Shown here: one piece after another, positions 26,463-42,318 of the stretch
How the letters are laid out: each line of letters opens with the position of its first letter
How positions within the stretch are numbered: the stretch's first letter is position 1
Assembly (NCBI RefSeq): GCF_029227915.1
Contig: NC_079879.1
Location: 8,866,001-8,930,000, forward strand
DNA: 64,000 nucleotides
Origin: Hydractinia symbiolongicarpus
Lineage: Eukaryota; Cnidaria; Hydrozoa; Anthoathecata; Hydractiniidae
Reading direction: 5' to 3'
The notes under the pieces: generated by a model
The model's database searches: none
Seen by the model: only the letters and a program-made list of their open reading frames with translations
What the model was told of the DNA's origin: nothing
Made by a program: the position numbers and the translations under genes

Positions 26463-27835
26463 TGCAGAATCAAATTCTTATATTAATTTGGTTTATGTTG
26501 GATAGTAAAAAAAAAAATTGAAAAAGATATCCAAATTGATAATTTTTTACTTTTATAATAATTTGTAACTGGATTGTCTTTTTATATTGTTTTGATACTT
26601 TAAATATTTATTATGTTCAGTTATTCTTTTAATTTTATTATTTTACAGGGTGGTTTAATAGACTGGAATAGCTGGGCCAACAACAGGTTTTAAAAAAAAG
26701 ACCTTTGTCAGCATTTTAGGCTGGAAAATATTACCCCTTTTTGTTCCAGCATGCATTTTTTTAAGTTTTTCTGAAAGAAATACATTTGTGTTCATCAAGG
26801 CTAGATAATACCATATTTTTTGTTTTTGGCCATGGCTAGCAAACAATTTAATTTTCGCTCTCGAAGAGACTATGCCTAGATCATTAGAATGGTTGAATTT
26901 TTTCCTAAAAATTTTGCCACCCTTTGTTATTTTTTCTAAAAATTATAATCATATTTAAACACAAGTTGTTGGTTAGATAAGGATCAGTAAGGGTCATTCA
27001 GAATACAAAATGTGACTCAGTGCCCGAAGTTGTATCAAGTTGGCTTTTAACAACTAGCTTAACAGAGTTATGCAATTTATTTAGTTAAAAATTAACGTTT
27101 TTGCGATAATTTATTTCAAGTTGTTGTATTTTAGAATTTTTAGAAAAGTTTATATTGAGATCTTTTATGGTGTAGAAAAAATGTCCAGTTAATTTGTAAA
27201 CATAGCAACTTCTTTTCCATGTGGTTTAGTTGAAATATCTTTTAGTATTTGCATAATGATTGGTTTCCAATGAAGAAATTTTACTGTCAACCGTTGTGCC
27301 ACGAATGTAGTGCAACAGTTGTATAATATTTAGCTGTATAACAAATGTTTCTTTTATTAATAGAAAGCAACATGTGATGTTGCACAACAAATGTTATGGA
27401 AATACATTGTTTTTTATGTCTACAGCAGTTGCACAAAAATCACTGACTTTAATAGAATCTGTGGTTTGTTTACAAACATTTGACAGGAAATGCTAAAAAA
27501 TTATATTTAAAATTGGATTGATAATTTTAAAAAATCAGAACAAGAAGCTATAAAACAGTTGTCAGTAAAATATTTATTATGCTACATTTAACACTATTGT
27601 AGTACCATGTCATAAATTTTTTATGTCGATAAGATCGATGTGCGGATGGAAAAAAGTTTTCCTAATAACTGATTGTATGTAGTACAGTTGAAGTGCAACA
27701 GTTTTGCTACAAAAAAATTATTGGAAAATAAGCTAAACATTGGAAATATCAGTGACATTTTCCCTCCTACTCTTTTTTTATTCTCTACAACTTGAACATT
27801 TAAAGCTTTATTGTTTCTTTTTTTATTATTTAGAT
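26463..27835. other. Intergenic between JmjC paralogues 1 and 2
   Basis: AT-rich spacer of 1.4 kb. It should contain the 3' UTR of paralogue 1 and the promoter/5' UTR of paralogue 2. A T-rich tract ending in TTTAG lies two bases before the paralogue-2 start codon, again suggesting a 5' UTR intron. No repeat or gene is recognised. Confidence 0.4.
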
Positions 27836-30800
27836 ATGCAAGTACAAATTTGGGTAATCATATTTTTACTCTCCTGTGTTCATAATGGTGTAGGCATTCC
27901 AATTGATGATCCAAGTACATGGCCTGGCCATCTTGAACCATTTGGATCTAAGCAAAAAACTGTAGATATTGAAACTTTGTACTCCTGGCCATCTCCAAAA
28001 GGTACTAACTGTTTTGAATTGTGTTAAAGGAAATTCTTTTTTTACACAAAATGGTAACATACGTTGTTTAACAATTATCAATAAGCTGCCATATACCTTT
28101 CTGTATTTCTTATTAATGTTATGTATGCAATGTATCAAAGAAATTTCTTCAGTGTGTGTTATACTTTCTTTTTTTATAATCAAATAGAATTCTTCAAAGA
28201 ATATGTGGATAAATGCAAACCAGCGCTTTTCAAAGGTGTTTACAAAAATTCTAAGGGGACTCACACATGGAATGAAGAATACTTAGGAGATCATGAATTA
28301 TCGGAAAAGTCTGTTGTTTTTGTGGAACCAAACGTTAAAGAAAACAGATCAGCGAAACCTTTTGAAATGTTATTCAAGGAGTTTATTGAAGCATATCACA
28401 AGGAGCCCATTATAATGTTTAGTGCTGTACCGAACCATTTCAAGTAAATTTTACCCTTAGGTTCCTATTCTATATATCCTATATATTAGGTTCTTGAAAA
28501 GTGTGAATAATTACACTGGAATATGTTTATTTAGAAAAGATTTACTTCTTCCTTCACCGCTTAAATGTAATGAGACCACAAAACATTTGGTAAATGCGGT
28601 AAGTTTGCATGTTTTAGAAAATATTATTATGCAAAGGAGAAATTTTAAAATATTAATATAATTTCTCTTTAGAATTTAGTTTTTAGCCGTGGTGGTTCAA
28701 AGACTGTGGTTCATAATGATGATGTTGAGACCATATACTGTGCTTTACAAGGAACTGTCGATGTTCTTTTAATTGAGTATACTAGAAACAAGAATTATGT
28801 TATTGATCAACCTCAAGGTGGCTATTCCTCACTTGATGTTGATAGAATTGATTACACAAAATATCCTGAACTGCGTAAAGTTGATCAATACGTCAAAGCT
28901 CATTTGCAGGAGGGTGATTGTTTTTATACACCATACAGGTGGTAAGTACTCTGTTCTTGATACTGAAAACCAAATTCTTTTTTGATGTTTTTAACATAAA
29001 GGACCTATTTCTTTCACACACGAGATTTGGTTCTGGATGCTCCAAATGCACAATTTACCATTTCTTTGGTAATTTGGGGCAGTCAGAATCAAATCTGGAT
29101 GAACTTTTTGGGGAGCAGTTCACTTGGGGTATTTAGAGCACTAAGAACTTTAATTAGACTTACTATGGTCAAAGCCTTCTTGCTCTAAAAGCCCTTTTCT
29201 TTAATCACATTTTTATTTGTTGATGAAACCCTTCCAGTAAGAAACGATTTTGAATAATTTGAATTAATTAAAAAAAGCACAGGATTCAAACTAATTATGT
29301 GAATAACATAAATTAAATTAGATACTTTGCAGAATAGATTAAGTTAAATCTACGTCGGTTTCATATAATTATGCAAGCTAAGCATACATCTTTAAATTAT
29401 GCAACAAATTTCAGAGCACTGAGATTTCAATCTGTGTGGTTTTTTGGTCACTGAAGCACTTGAGCTTTTATTCTATACAGATTTTAATCTCAGGTATAAA
29501 AGAAATAGCCCCTATTTTTCACAATAAGATTGGTTGACGATATGTAACAACGTACATTTTCAATTTCATCATATATGCACTAAGAACACTCACCTATCAT
29601 GATCCCGGTTTTGATTGGTGTGTATCTTTCTCATTTGAAAATGACTATGTGGATATGATCAACCTGATCAACCTTAAGTAAGTTATCTATATGTGTCCTT
29701 AGCGTATATCTGTCCAGGGTGTAACAGCTCCATTTTGCCATTGAATTTTGACCCCTGTGGTTTCAATACTGCTCACAGCTTTGCAATATGTTAATGATTC
29801 ACATAGTAACACTGACTCATTTTCATATTAATTACACTCACTTGTCATAATCATAGTTACGACCAGGTGAGCCTTTTTCGGTTACGATTGGCTACATGGA
29901 TAAGCTATGATAGACGTTGCATGTAAAAAAAGTTTATAAGCGTGAATTAGCTTTAAGAAATATGTAACATTTTATATTTTGTTTTTAGGTATAAGCAAAT
30001 AAATGGTCACGCAAATTACTACCAGCGAAATATTGCATTAAATGTTTGGTTTCGACATCTGCATGATCATGTTCCCACAGATTGTTCTATTGCAGACGAA
30101 GATGCAACTTTAGATAAATTTCATTACTCTGACGAGAAAGAGATAGAAAATCCTATCGAGGAGAAGAAGAAGAGGAAGACGAAAAGTGATGGCAGGATGC
30201 ACCATGAAAAATTTACAGGAGATGATGAAGAAGAAGATGAAGGTGATGATAAAGATACTGATGAAGAAGCTGAATTTGATGGATTATTGTATGATTGGTT
30301 TTCATTTAATTTATAATGTATTTGACTTCTCTTGCTCTATAGTCATACATACTAACAGTTTCATTGACCAAATAATGAAATTTAATTATTTGACATCAAT
30401 TCAAATCGTCAATATTGGTTAATAAGATCAAATAAATCTTGAATTTGTTGACTATATCAGATATCAACATGAATCTAGATGATAAAAATAAAATGTCTGC
30501 TATTGTTTTGCTTTAGGGCTCACTTTCACAAATACCTGGTTTTATCAAAAGGAAAACACTTATTGTTATCAGATTTTTCAAAAATCCTTAAAAAGGTAAT
30601 TCATACTTTGCATGATCAACTTCCATACTGGAAAAAGATTTCAACATTCATGATATTAAGCTTAAATTATCAAATATTTGGATTATTTAATGGATATCTA
30701 GTGGTTGCGTTATTCTACGAAAGTTAAACTGCACCAAAATAAGGGATTTATAAATTATTAAGCTATAATCGAATGTTCCACATATTTTTTCTGCTTGCAG

Positions 30801-32055
30801 GATGAAAAGTTATCACAGCAAAGTCACAAAGGGTTGTCGTTTCCAGGGACATTTGATGTTCTTACAACTGAGGTAAGATGCAAGTCTGGACACAATATTT
30901 GTGTGAATGGCTGTTTTTGGGGTATGTTTTGAAATAGCCAAACAGAATCACTTGGTCAACAATCTGCAGCAAATAGGTTGCAGAAGTTCTGACAAGTATA
31001 GGTCAATCAAGCAGCATTAAAAACTTCTAGTTGTACTTTCCACGATGTCAATTTTTGCCCTGAAACAGAGGTTCGAAGAATTGGGTTTTGGGGTGTGCAG
31101 GCATCAGCACAGATTATTACCATTTAAAGCTTTTAATCTAACCAATAAAAAAGATCCACTGTGAGCAATGACAAGTCTGCAGTGCATCTTATTTCATGTT
31201 TGAGTATTTCCATAGAAACAGTGTTCACAATTAGTCTTGTTACATTCTTAGAAATTTTTGTATTGTGTCCGCGGGTGGGAAATTCATTTATACTTTCTCC
31301 TTTGTTTTAGCTATTTCAGAGGTTAGATATTAATAATGACACAACACTTGGTAATGATGACTTTGAAATTTTGCGAAGAAATGAAAGCGTTGCAAGTGTA
31401 AGTAGTTGATGTTGTCATTGTCGTTGTGGTTGTTGTTGATGATGTGGTTGTGGTTATGCTGGTTTTAACACTGGTGCTGGTGGTCTTTTAAACTATTTTT
31501 TATAAAAAAAAAATTATTTTTTTTCCAACAGAGATTGCATCAGTATCTGGAGTATCAAACTGCAAGAATTGAAGATTACATTGAAGATCTTGTAGAGGCA
31601 AATCATCATGGTAAACATATTGTTTGTTGTTAACTTCAAAAATGCTTCGTAATAGATATCCATTTCAAGTTCTTAGCAGTGTTCATGGTATTAAAATATC
31701 TTTGCAAACAATTTATTATTTTACTTCGAGCAAAAAATAAGGTTTTGAATGAGTGCAAAAAAGTCAGAAGTTGCTTGTGGATATAGAAGTTATTCAGTTT
31801 CGCATCAATGGCAGTGAGAGAAAATTCACGTATTTAAAATTTGAATTCCATTACAAACAACAATTGTTTTTTATTGCCTCTTTTTGTGCAGGAAGATTTA
31901 AAAATTAAATTTATACTACATAGATTTCATAGGAAAGCTAACTTTTTTTCAACCTTTTAATGATTGTTGTTGTTCATTTAGATGAACCTATGCATTTATT
32001 TGAGGAAAGAATGAAAGAGAAATTTCGTTCAGAAAGAAAATTCGATGAATTATAG
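27836..32055 (+). CDS. ER-luminal JmjC-like protein, paralogue 2 (probable pseudoenzyme)
   Basis: Ten exons: 27836-28001, 28188-28443, 28535-28598, 28673-28941, 29989-30288, 30517-30595, 30801-30872, 31311-31397, 31532-31610, 31982-32055 (481 residues). Architecture matches paralogue 1: signal peptide (MQVQIWVIIFLLSC), DPSTWPGHLEPF motif, JmjC core, EF-hand-like loop (DINNDTTLGNDD) and a C-terminal FDEL. The proximal ligands H176/D178 remain, but the distal histidine is Lys254 (WYKQIN) and the 2-oxoglutarate lysine is Val191, so iron and co-substrate binding should fail. The loop Gly6 of the EF-hand is Thr. An extra Lys-rich then Asp/Glu-rich segment (about 285-350) enlarges exon 5. All frames are open and splice sites intact, so the protein is probably made; a binding or regulatory role is inferred. 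Confidence 0.9.
30870..31225. repeat. Diverged interspersed repeat, copy B (intronic)
   Basis: This is the partner of 2585-2880, filling most of intron 7 of JmjC paralogue 2. Patchy colinear similarity, including TACTTTCCAC.ATGT and TCTAACCAAT....CACTGTGAGCAATGACAAGT, marks an old mobile-element family. Confidence 0.45.
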
Positions 32056-32832
32056 GGAAAAAAAAGAAATTTGAATTTTTTAATTTTAAAGATTATTTGT
32101 AACTATTATATTTATATTGGCTTTTGTTTTTTTGTTTTTTATACTTAACTGTGATGGGTTGCTCGTAAACAAGTGACATCTTCTTTAGTTGTGTTTTGTA
32201 TTTTTATCAAATAACATATTATTAAATGTGCTCTTCGAACATGGTGATATAAATATAAAAGTGAAAGTGTTTTAAAAGATGTGTATATTACAGTGTATGT
32301 AAAAGTTTTGTTGTAATTTTGTTTAAATAGAAAAGTGAAACAAGATTGTATTTTTTTTCTGTGAAGTACTTTTATGTGAGTAAGATTGTGTGTGTAGAAA
32401 TGATGTGTGAGAGAAATGCAATAAATACTGGCGAAAAAGTCGATATATGAATAAGTAAATCTGCAGAAAAGATTTCCAGTATTGAGAAGATGATAGGTTA
32501 AGGAGTTGTACTTGAACACAAACTCTAGCTTGCTCGACATCTCGGAGATTATTGATCTACTGAATGTGCTTAGAAAGTGAGATGTCTGTATTTCATTTGT
32601 TTTTGATATTCTTTTTTTCTACGATACAATATCAGCCTTCTTCCAGTAAATACTCTATTGTCTGTTTAAAAAAATTTGATTCTGTCCAGCTTTTTCTCTT
32701 TTTGGTGTGTTATTAGTCTGCTATTCGCTAAATTATGTATGACTTTACTGCCTTTTTTACTGATTCCGCAAAAGTTACAACAATCAAAAATTAATTCTTT
32801 GATGCAAACGGAATCAACTTACATAAATCAAT
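32056..32832. other. Intergenic between JmjC paralogues 2 and 3
   Basis: A spacer of 0.8 kb with probable 3' UTR of paralogue 2 and promoter of paralogue 3. Nothing else is recognised. Confidence 0.4.
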
Positions 32833-36670
<3,838 letters not shown>

Positions 36671-39600
36671 ATAGATGCAAGCTGAATTGATGTGAAAAGT
36701 AGAATTTGAATTAAAAGATAATTAAAATTTGAATTACAAACACCGTGTGTCATGCAGGCAAGATAAAATAACTATCATTTTTATTTATGTCAGTTGTTTT
36801 TACAAACTCTTTTCTCTGTTTTAATTTTCCGTTTTTTATATTTTTTAAATACTGAATATTTATTTTTTAATTTTTGTATTGCTATTTTTTAATTACTTGT
36901 GTCGCGCAATTATCTTGCAGTGTGGGAAAATTGCGTGTGATTTTCGAGGTAGAATTTCTTTGTAGGTTAAAAAATAAAATTTCTTTACGGAGATGGGTGT
37001 AGATAATTTGTTGATGAAATAGCTATTGTTGTAGGATTGTGTGCGTCATTCCTGAATTTTATAGAACAGTGGGGAATATAATTTCTTACGTGTTCTAGAA
37101 TAAATATCCACTTTGTGGTGTCGGCTGATGTCTCATTTGCGCGCTGTTACCCTTTTAATAGTCGAGAATTAAACAATTTTCTCGGTGAGTAATTGGACAA
37201 ATAACAAACAATTTTCATGGTGCAAGTTTAAGTCCAAAGTATAGTTTGTCAAGCATAAAGCCCTTACAGTAGCACTACTTAAGAATTTGACATTAAACGG
37301 ACAAAGTCTTCTTTAATCTTCAACTATAAATAACATATGGTGTTTTTATTCTTCTTTGGTGCTACGAACATTTTTCGGATATCCCGATTTCTTGAACAGT
37401 AATTGGTGTGGACTTTTGATTAAAAATAAGAGGAAGGGAAAAAGAAAAAAGGATCGTTATTTGCAAAGGAATTCCCTTGCAAATGAAACTGAGGGCACCG
37501 TTACTTCTCCTCCTTGTATTTTCACTCTGAATCACTTCAGTATTGATCACTACTTCTCTGTCCAAAACTAAATCTTATCATCGGATTCTAGTATGAAATC
37601 AATTATATTTTTAAATAGAAAAATTACTTGCCTCCTCCGGAAATATTTGGGCAAACTTTAATGCCTGCACATCAGGGATCCACAGAACCCAATATGCAGG
37701 TCACGAGGGTGAAAGAGTTATATTAAAACGGGGTTTGTAAAATGTTATAACATGTTTAGCTTCTAGTTGTCGCACAATATATTTATGTTGCATTTCATTT
37801 ATCTTAAAAAATTGTTTCTCCAAAGGTTTTATTAGGCCTGTGACTTTTGAGGTTAGCATTTTCTCCCGGAATTGTCCTAGAATATCGAACAATTTTGTCC
37901 TGGAATGTCCTGGAATTTTTATTTTTATTTTCTGTGATCACAAACCTGTGTCGCAAACCTTTGAACTCACGAAGCTTTTTGTTTGCGACAGTTTCTGGAT
38001 ATGAATTGTCACTTTTTACAAAATGTGCACACTTTCTTATAGGTAAAAAACAAGACCATATGGGATACATTAGCTATTTTTGGAATTAATGCAGATTTTT
38101 TGGAATCACAAGATCCAAAAGGCACTGAAATTATTTTATTTTAACTATACTGTTTCACCAATTTTACGCGAATATTATGTTTGACTTCTCTGACCTGCTA
38201 TATTTTCCTGCAAGGTTGTTTATATTTTATTTCTACAGGAATAAGTGCGCATGCCCAATGTTTTAAACGGAAAATCAAACGTTGCGTCACACGAATTTGT
38301 CCGGTTATATTTGTAGACAAACGTTTAATGCTAAAAGAGGGAAAAATCATATTGTCTTAAGATACCCACCTAGTTCCTTTCTGATCGTGTCATATATAAA
38401 GTAACTATAAATAGAGAACATATTTTTCTTTATCAAATGCGAATGCATTTTTATGTCCTTACAAACGCACAATATGAGGTCTTGACGAAATTTTTAAAAA
38501 TAGGGGAGAATGACTGTCAGCATAAAAAGTTTAGGTGTGTCCCACTGTGTCATCAGAGACAGTTTTTTGACAATTGCGCAATTTAATTACGTTAATATGT
38601 TGAGAACGTATATCCGAGAAAATGAAATTTAAAAAAGAATTGATTAAAAGCTGGTTCTGACTAAGCACTAAACCAACCTTGTCCTCAATGAATTTCGCCT
38701 TTTTATCGTAATTAAAGCTTTGCACTAAGAGATCTTAGAACGAGACTGTCCCATAAGAATCGTAAAGCGTACGGCGTCCAATCGCAAGACAAAAAATGTA
38801 ACTTGAATTCTGATTCTGATTTCTATATAATTGTAGAAAATTCTATAGTTTGGCTTGTTTATCCCTGCTATAGTTTGGCTTGTTTATCCCTTCTATAGTT
38901 TGGCTTGTTTATCCCTGCTATAGTTTAGTAACAATCTTTTGCAACGCTGATTAGAGGTTACATGAACCAACATCGCTACCTGGACCCTTTGCTTTTATGA
39001 TGGACAGGCGATCCCAGATAACACGAGACAAGAGCAAGAGATCCTTGATACGAGGATGCAAACGAAGATATCATATATTTGATAGCTTTTTTAACCACCG
39101 CAAAATTTTGTAGAGAATGTAACTCTATTTCATCGCAGTCACTTGTGAAGTAAAAAAATTCTTTTTTCTGCGTTCGAATTTTTTCTTTTTTCTCATCAAA
39201 ACAGGAAAATTTAAGAAGCGCCCATGTATTATATCTTTTGCTCTGAAAGAAATGGACATGCAAATAATATGATACACATCCAAAACAGTCGTTCGAACAA
39301 GAAGGACAACATAAATATTATTCTGATATATAAACTACTGGACAAATATACAAACATTACACAGAAAATAAATAGTCGATATATGTATATACTCTCTTGC
39401 TAAAAATTTTATGATTTATAATTTAACAAAAAAACACAGATGATTTATACAACCAAAAGAAAAATGTATGAATAATTTAAGAGGTACACGCTTTTGCATA
39501 TAACCAACCAAAGTTTGAAATTTTATCGGTTTCCAGTAAGTTTAAAACTGGATACCAGGAAGTGTTGCGATAACGTGCTAAAGTAGCGTCTCTATAACAA

Positions 39601-40096
39601 CAGTTGTATACGTGTTCAAAATGGCTGCGCGCAGCATTATTCCAGGTCCCCCGCAGATTAAATATTTTATGTTTCCACGGCTCAACAAGTAGTATAAGAT
39701 AAAGCTTAAACTTTATTATAAAAAGTTTCTTCAGCTACATTTTAAGGTTTTTAACGTAGTGTTGCTAAGGAGCTCACAAATCAAGAAGTTTGTGCTAAAC
39801 TTTAATTCCACTTTAGGAAAGGAGAAAAAAAAATTGATATATAAATGCCTCTGGAAAAGAGAAAGTTTGTTCAACCAATCCATCAACTAATCAGTCAACT
39901 TTCAGAAATTGAGAATAAAAATTGCTTTTTGTGATTTTGACGTTTGGGACAAGAAGAAATGCTAAAAATTGAATGCTGGGTCGAATTTTAGCATAGAATT
40001 TTTGATTTGTAAGTCATCTCTAAAGTGTTATTTGCACAGAAAAGCGTGTACCAGTGAAGAGTACTATAACCACTGTGCCTTTTTATCAAATCAATT
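36671..40096. other. Intergenic between convergent JmjC-3 and FGF genes
   Basis: 3.4 kb of AT-rich sequence holding the 3' UTRs of two convergent genes. A 25-bp tandem repeat lies at 38843-38927, and a short duplication (TGTCCTGGAAT) near 37895. I found no exon chain with credible splice sites. Confidence 0.4.
38843..38927. repeat. Tandem repeat, 25-bp unit, 3.4 copies
   Basis: The unit CTATAGTTTGGCTTGTTTAT plus CCCTG begins at 38843, 38868, 38893 and 38918, an exact 25-bp spacing. The last copy is partial. Confidence 0.9.
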
Positions 40097-42318
40097 TCAA
40101 GTGCATGTTTTATTTTGTACAAAATAAAAAAATTGAGAAGATTTCTGTCCGGCTTCAGTGTTTTTAGCAAGCCTTAATCTTCCATTTCTTTTGACGCTAA
40201 TAAACATGTCGTTGATTTCGTTGATGAAGTATTTTTCAGAAGCGAACGTGATGAATTTGTTTTCTTCATGATGTTGCAGGAATAAGCTGTCAGCATTTTT
40301 CTTCTTCTAAATAGATGGTCGAAATAATACAAATGTATAGTCAAAAGCAAAATAAAAGATGTATACTGTCAAAATAATTTTGTTTAAGAAAATTTGTGGG
40401 TTTCCAGTCGGTATGTTGTTTACGTGAAATTTTACACTAGCAGTGGAATTTTGACTTTTCAAAGTCGAAGTGAGTTACACTTCAGGGATATAATGTAACT
40501 TTTCAAAGCTTCCCAACGGAGACTAATGCGACTTCATCTGACTTCAAGCAAAGAGAAACTCTCGCGTAAACGCCGCCTTCGAACTCTCCACCAATATTTT
40601 TAAAATGCCTCATTTTGAAAATTTCACAAAAACATATTAATGAAAAACTCTTCATTACTTACTGTCAACTTGACATGTCCTTTCTTTGTCATTTTAACAT
40701 ACATATTGGATTTGATATTTTTCAATCGGATAATACTTGTTCCGTATGTTTCAATACGAAATATACCTAAAATAATGTTAAAAAAATTAATTCTCTAGTT
40801 CCTATACACATATAAGAAATGTGACATTGTCGCTAAAAAAGAATTGTTATTTAACTTTAGTTATATATAGAAGTGATTAGAATCACAAGATGTATAATCG
40901 GAAATAATGTCTGATTGTGCTAAATAAAGATATTGTTTTTGGCAGTGATCGGAACTGATAAAATCTAGACAATTACAGCTTGTTCCAGGCGCCGTCTATG
41001 ATCTCAAAAAAAGCAAAAAAAGACACTGGAGACGAGGTCAATATGGATGAGACTTTTAAATGGAGGTTCACTCTAAGAATGGAATAATAGAATGAAAACT
41101 TCGAAAAATCTAGCGAAATAATTATTCAACCTGGTGAAGAAATAACACGCACGAGGAGTTGCTAAAAATATGTTTACCTTCTCCTTCCTTCATTTCTGTC
41201 ATATTAACTCCAACTAGTTGTCCATTTTTCACAGCCAAATACAATCCAGATCTACAGTACAACAAAACAACCGCGCAATTCGAATATTTCTCTTGGTTAT
41301 ATCCACTTGAAATTAATTTCTCTTTGATTGGCGTGGATTTCTTCAACGAACGCGCTTTGTTCTCTTTTCCCCGCGCTTTACGAAAGTCTCGTAATGTTTG
41401 TATTTTTAAACGTAAGGGACCATTGATGACTGGTGAAACGAGACAAATCTATAAAATAAATAAATGAAAAAAGTAAAAAATAAGTGAATCCATTTAACAC
41501 AAGTTCATGGAGTTTAACAATTTTATTCTGACATTTATAAACAATAATTTTTCTTTTAATTTATTTCTCAGATATCGATATCGAAAAGATAAGGGCTATT
41601 TTACATTGAGTAACCATGAATAATATATGTAAATCGACCAATCATTTCAAAGAATGTGTAGACTTGCTAAAAAGGTACAAAGATAGATATCGTTATTTAT
41701 TATTTTATTAATATATATATCTTTAAATTTTATTATAACTCATACTTGTTACAGCTAAAATAATAAAATCAAATCCTTCATCTTTCCTGCATTCTTCTTA
41801 ACAGATTTTAAAACTAGGTCTCTTAAACCTGGAGAATAATTTTCTTCTTATGAGAAAACAACTTCTTTCAGTCTTTTTTTTTTCTTTTCTCTTTTTCTTG
41901 TTTTTCGTAAAGCAAAATTTAAATAAGTCACAAAACTAGCCTTGAAAAGATATGTTATATAATACAATATAAATCACACGACATCATTTCGAAAATTTGA
42001 TTTTATTAAAATTATTTGCATATTATTTTTATCAGAAATTATTTTTATGGATTGACCATTGCCGAGATTGAGCAACGCCCTGGTGGTGTAGCTAAGGAAT
42101 ACTGTCACTCAAGTCGCGATTAGAAGTCAGCCATATTTGACGTCTATTGATACCTATTAAAACCTGTCGATACCTATCGATACTTGTCGGTACCTGCCAA
42201 TACATACCAGTAGCTACCGATACATATCGATTTATGCGATACATACTTATAACGGATACTCAGATTATAACAACAAACTTACGAAAATTGTAGCTGTAAA
42301 AAATCGCATGGTGTACAT
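40097..42318 (-). CDS. Fibroblast growth factor ligand
   Basis: Four exons on the minus strand, 42318-42283, 41448-41178, 40766-40663 and 40306-40097, give 206 residues. The first encodes MYTMRFFTATIF and joins ICLVSPVING to form a signal peptide, so the protein is secreted. A basic linker (FRKARGKENKARS) precedes the beta-trefoil core: VLLYCRSGLYLAVKNGQLVG (first strands), IIRLKNIKSNMYVKMTKKGH (central repeat) and FISVKRNGRLRLAKNTEAGQ ending KSSQFF, the usual FGF receptor/heparin region. The third exon is 104 bp and the core introns have phases 1 and 0, as in canonical FGF genes. FGFs signal through receptor tyrosine kinases in development. The subfamily cannot be assigned. ATG 42309 is an alternative start. 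Similarity is moderate, but fold motifs and exon structure agree. Confidence 0.87.
42140..42250. repeat. Degenerate 10-bp tandem repeat (CGATACCTAT-like)
   Basis: Successive 10-base units CGATACCTAT, CGATACTTGT, CGGTACCTGC, CAATACATAC, CAGTAGCTAC, CGATACATAT follow each other inside FGF intron 1. A ten-base period matches one helical turn. Function is unknown. Confidence 0.7.
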
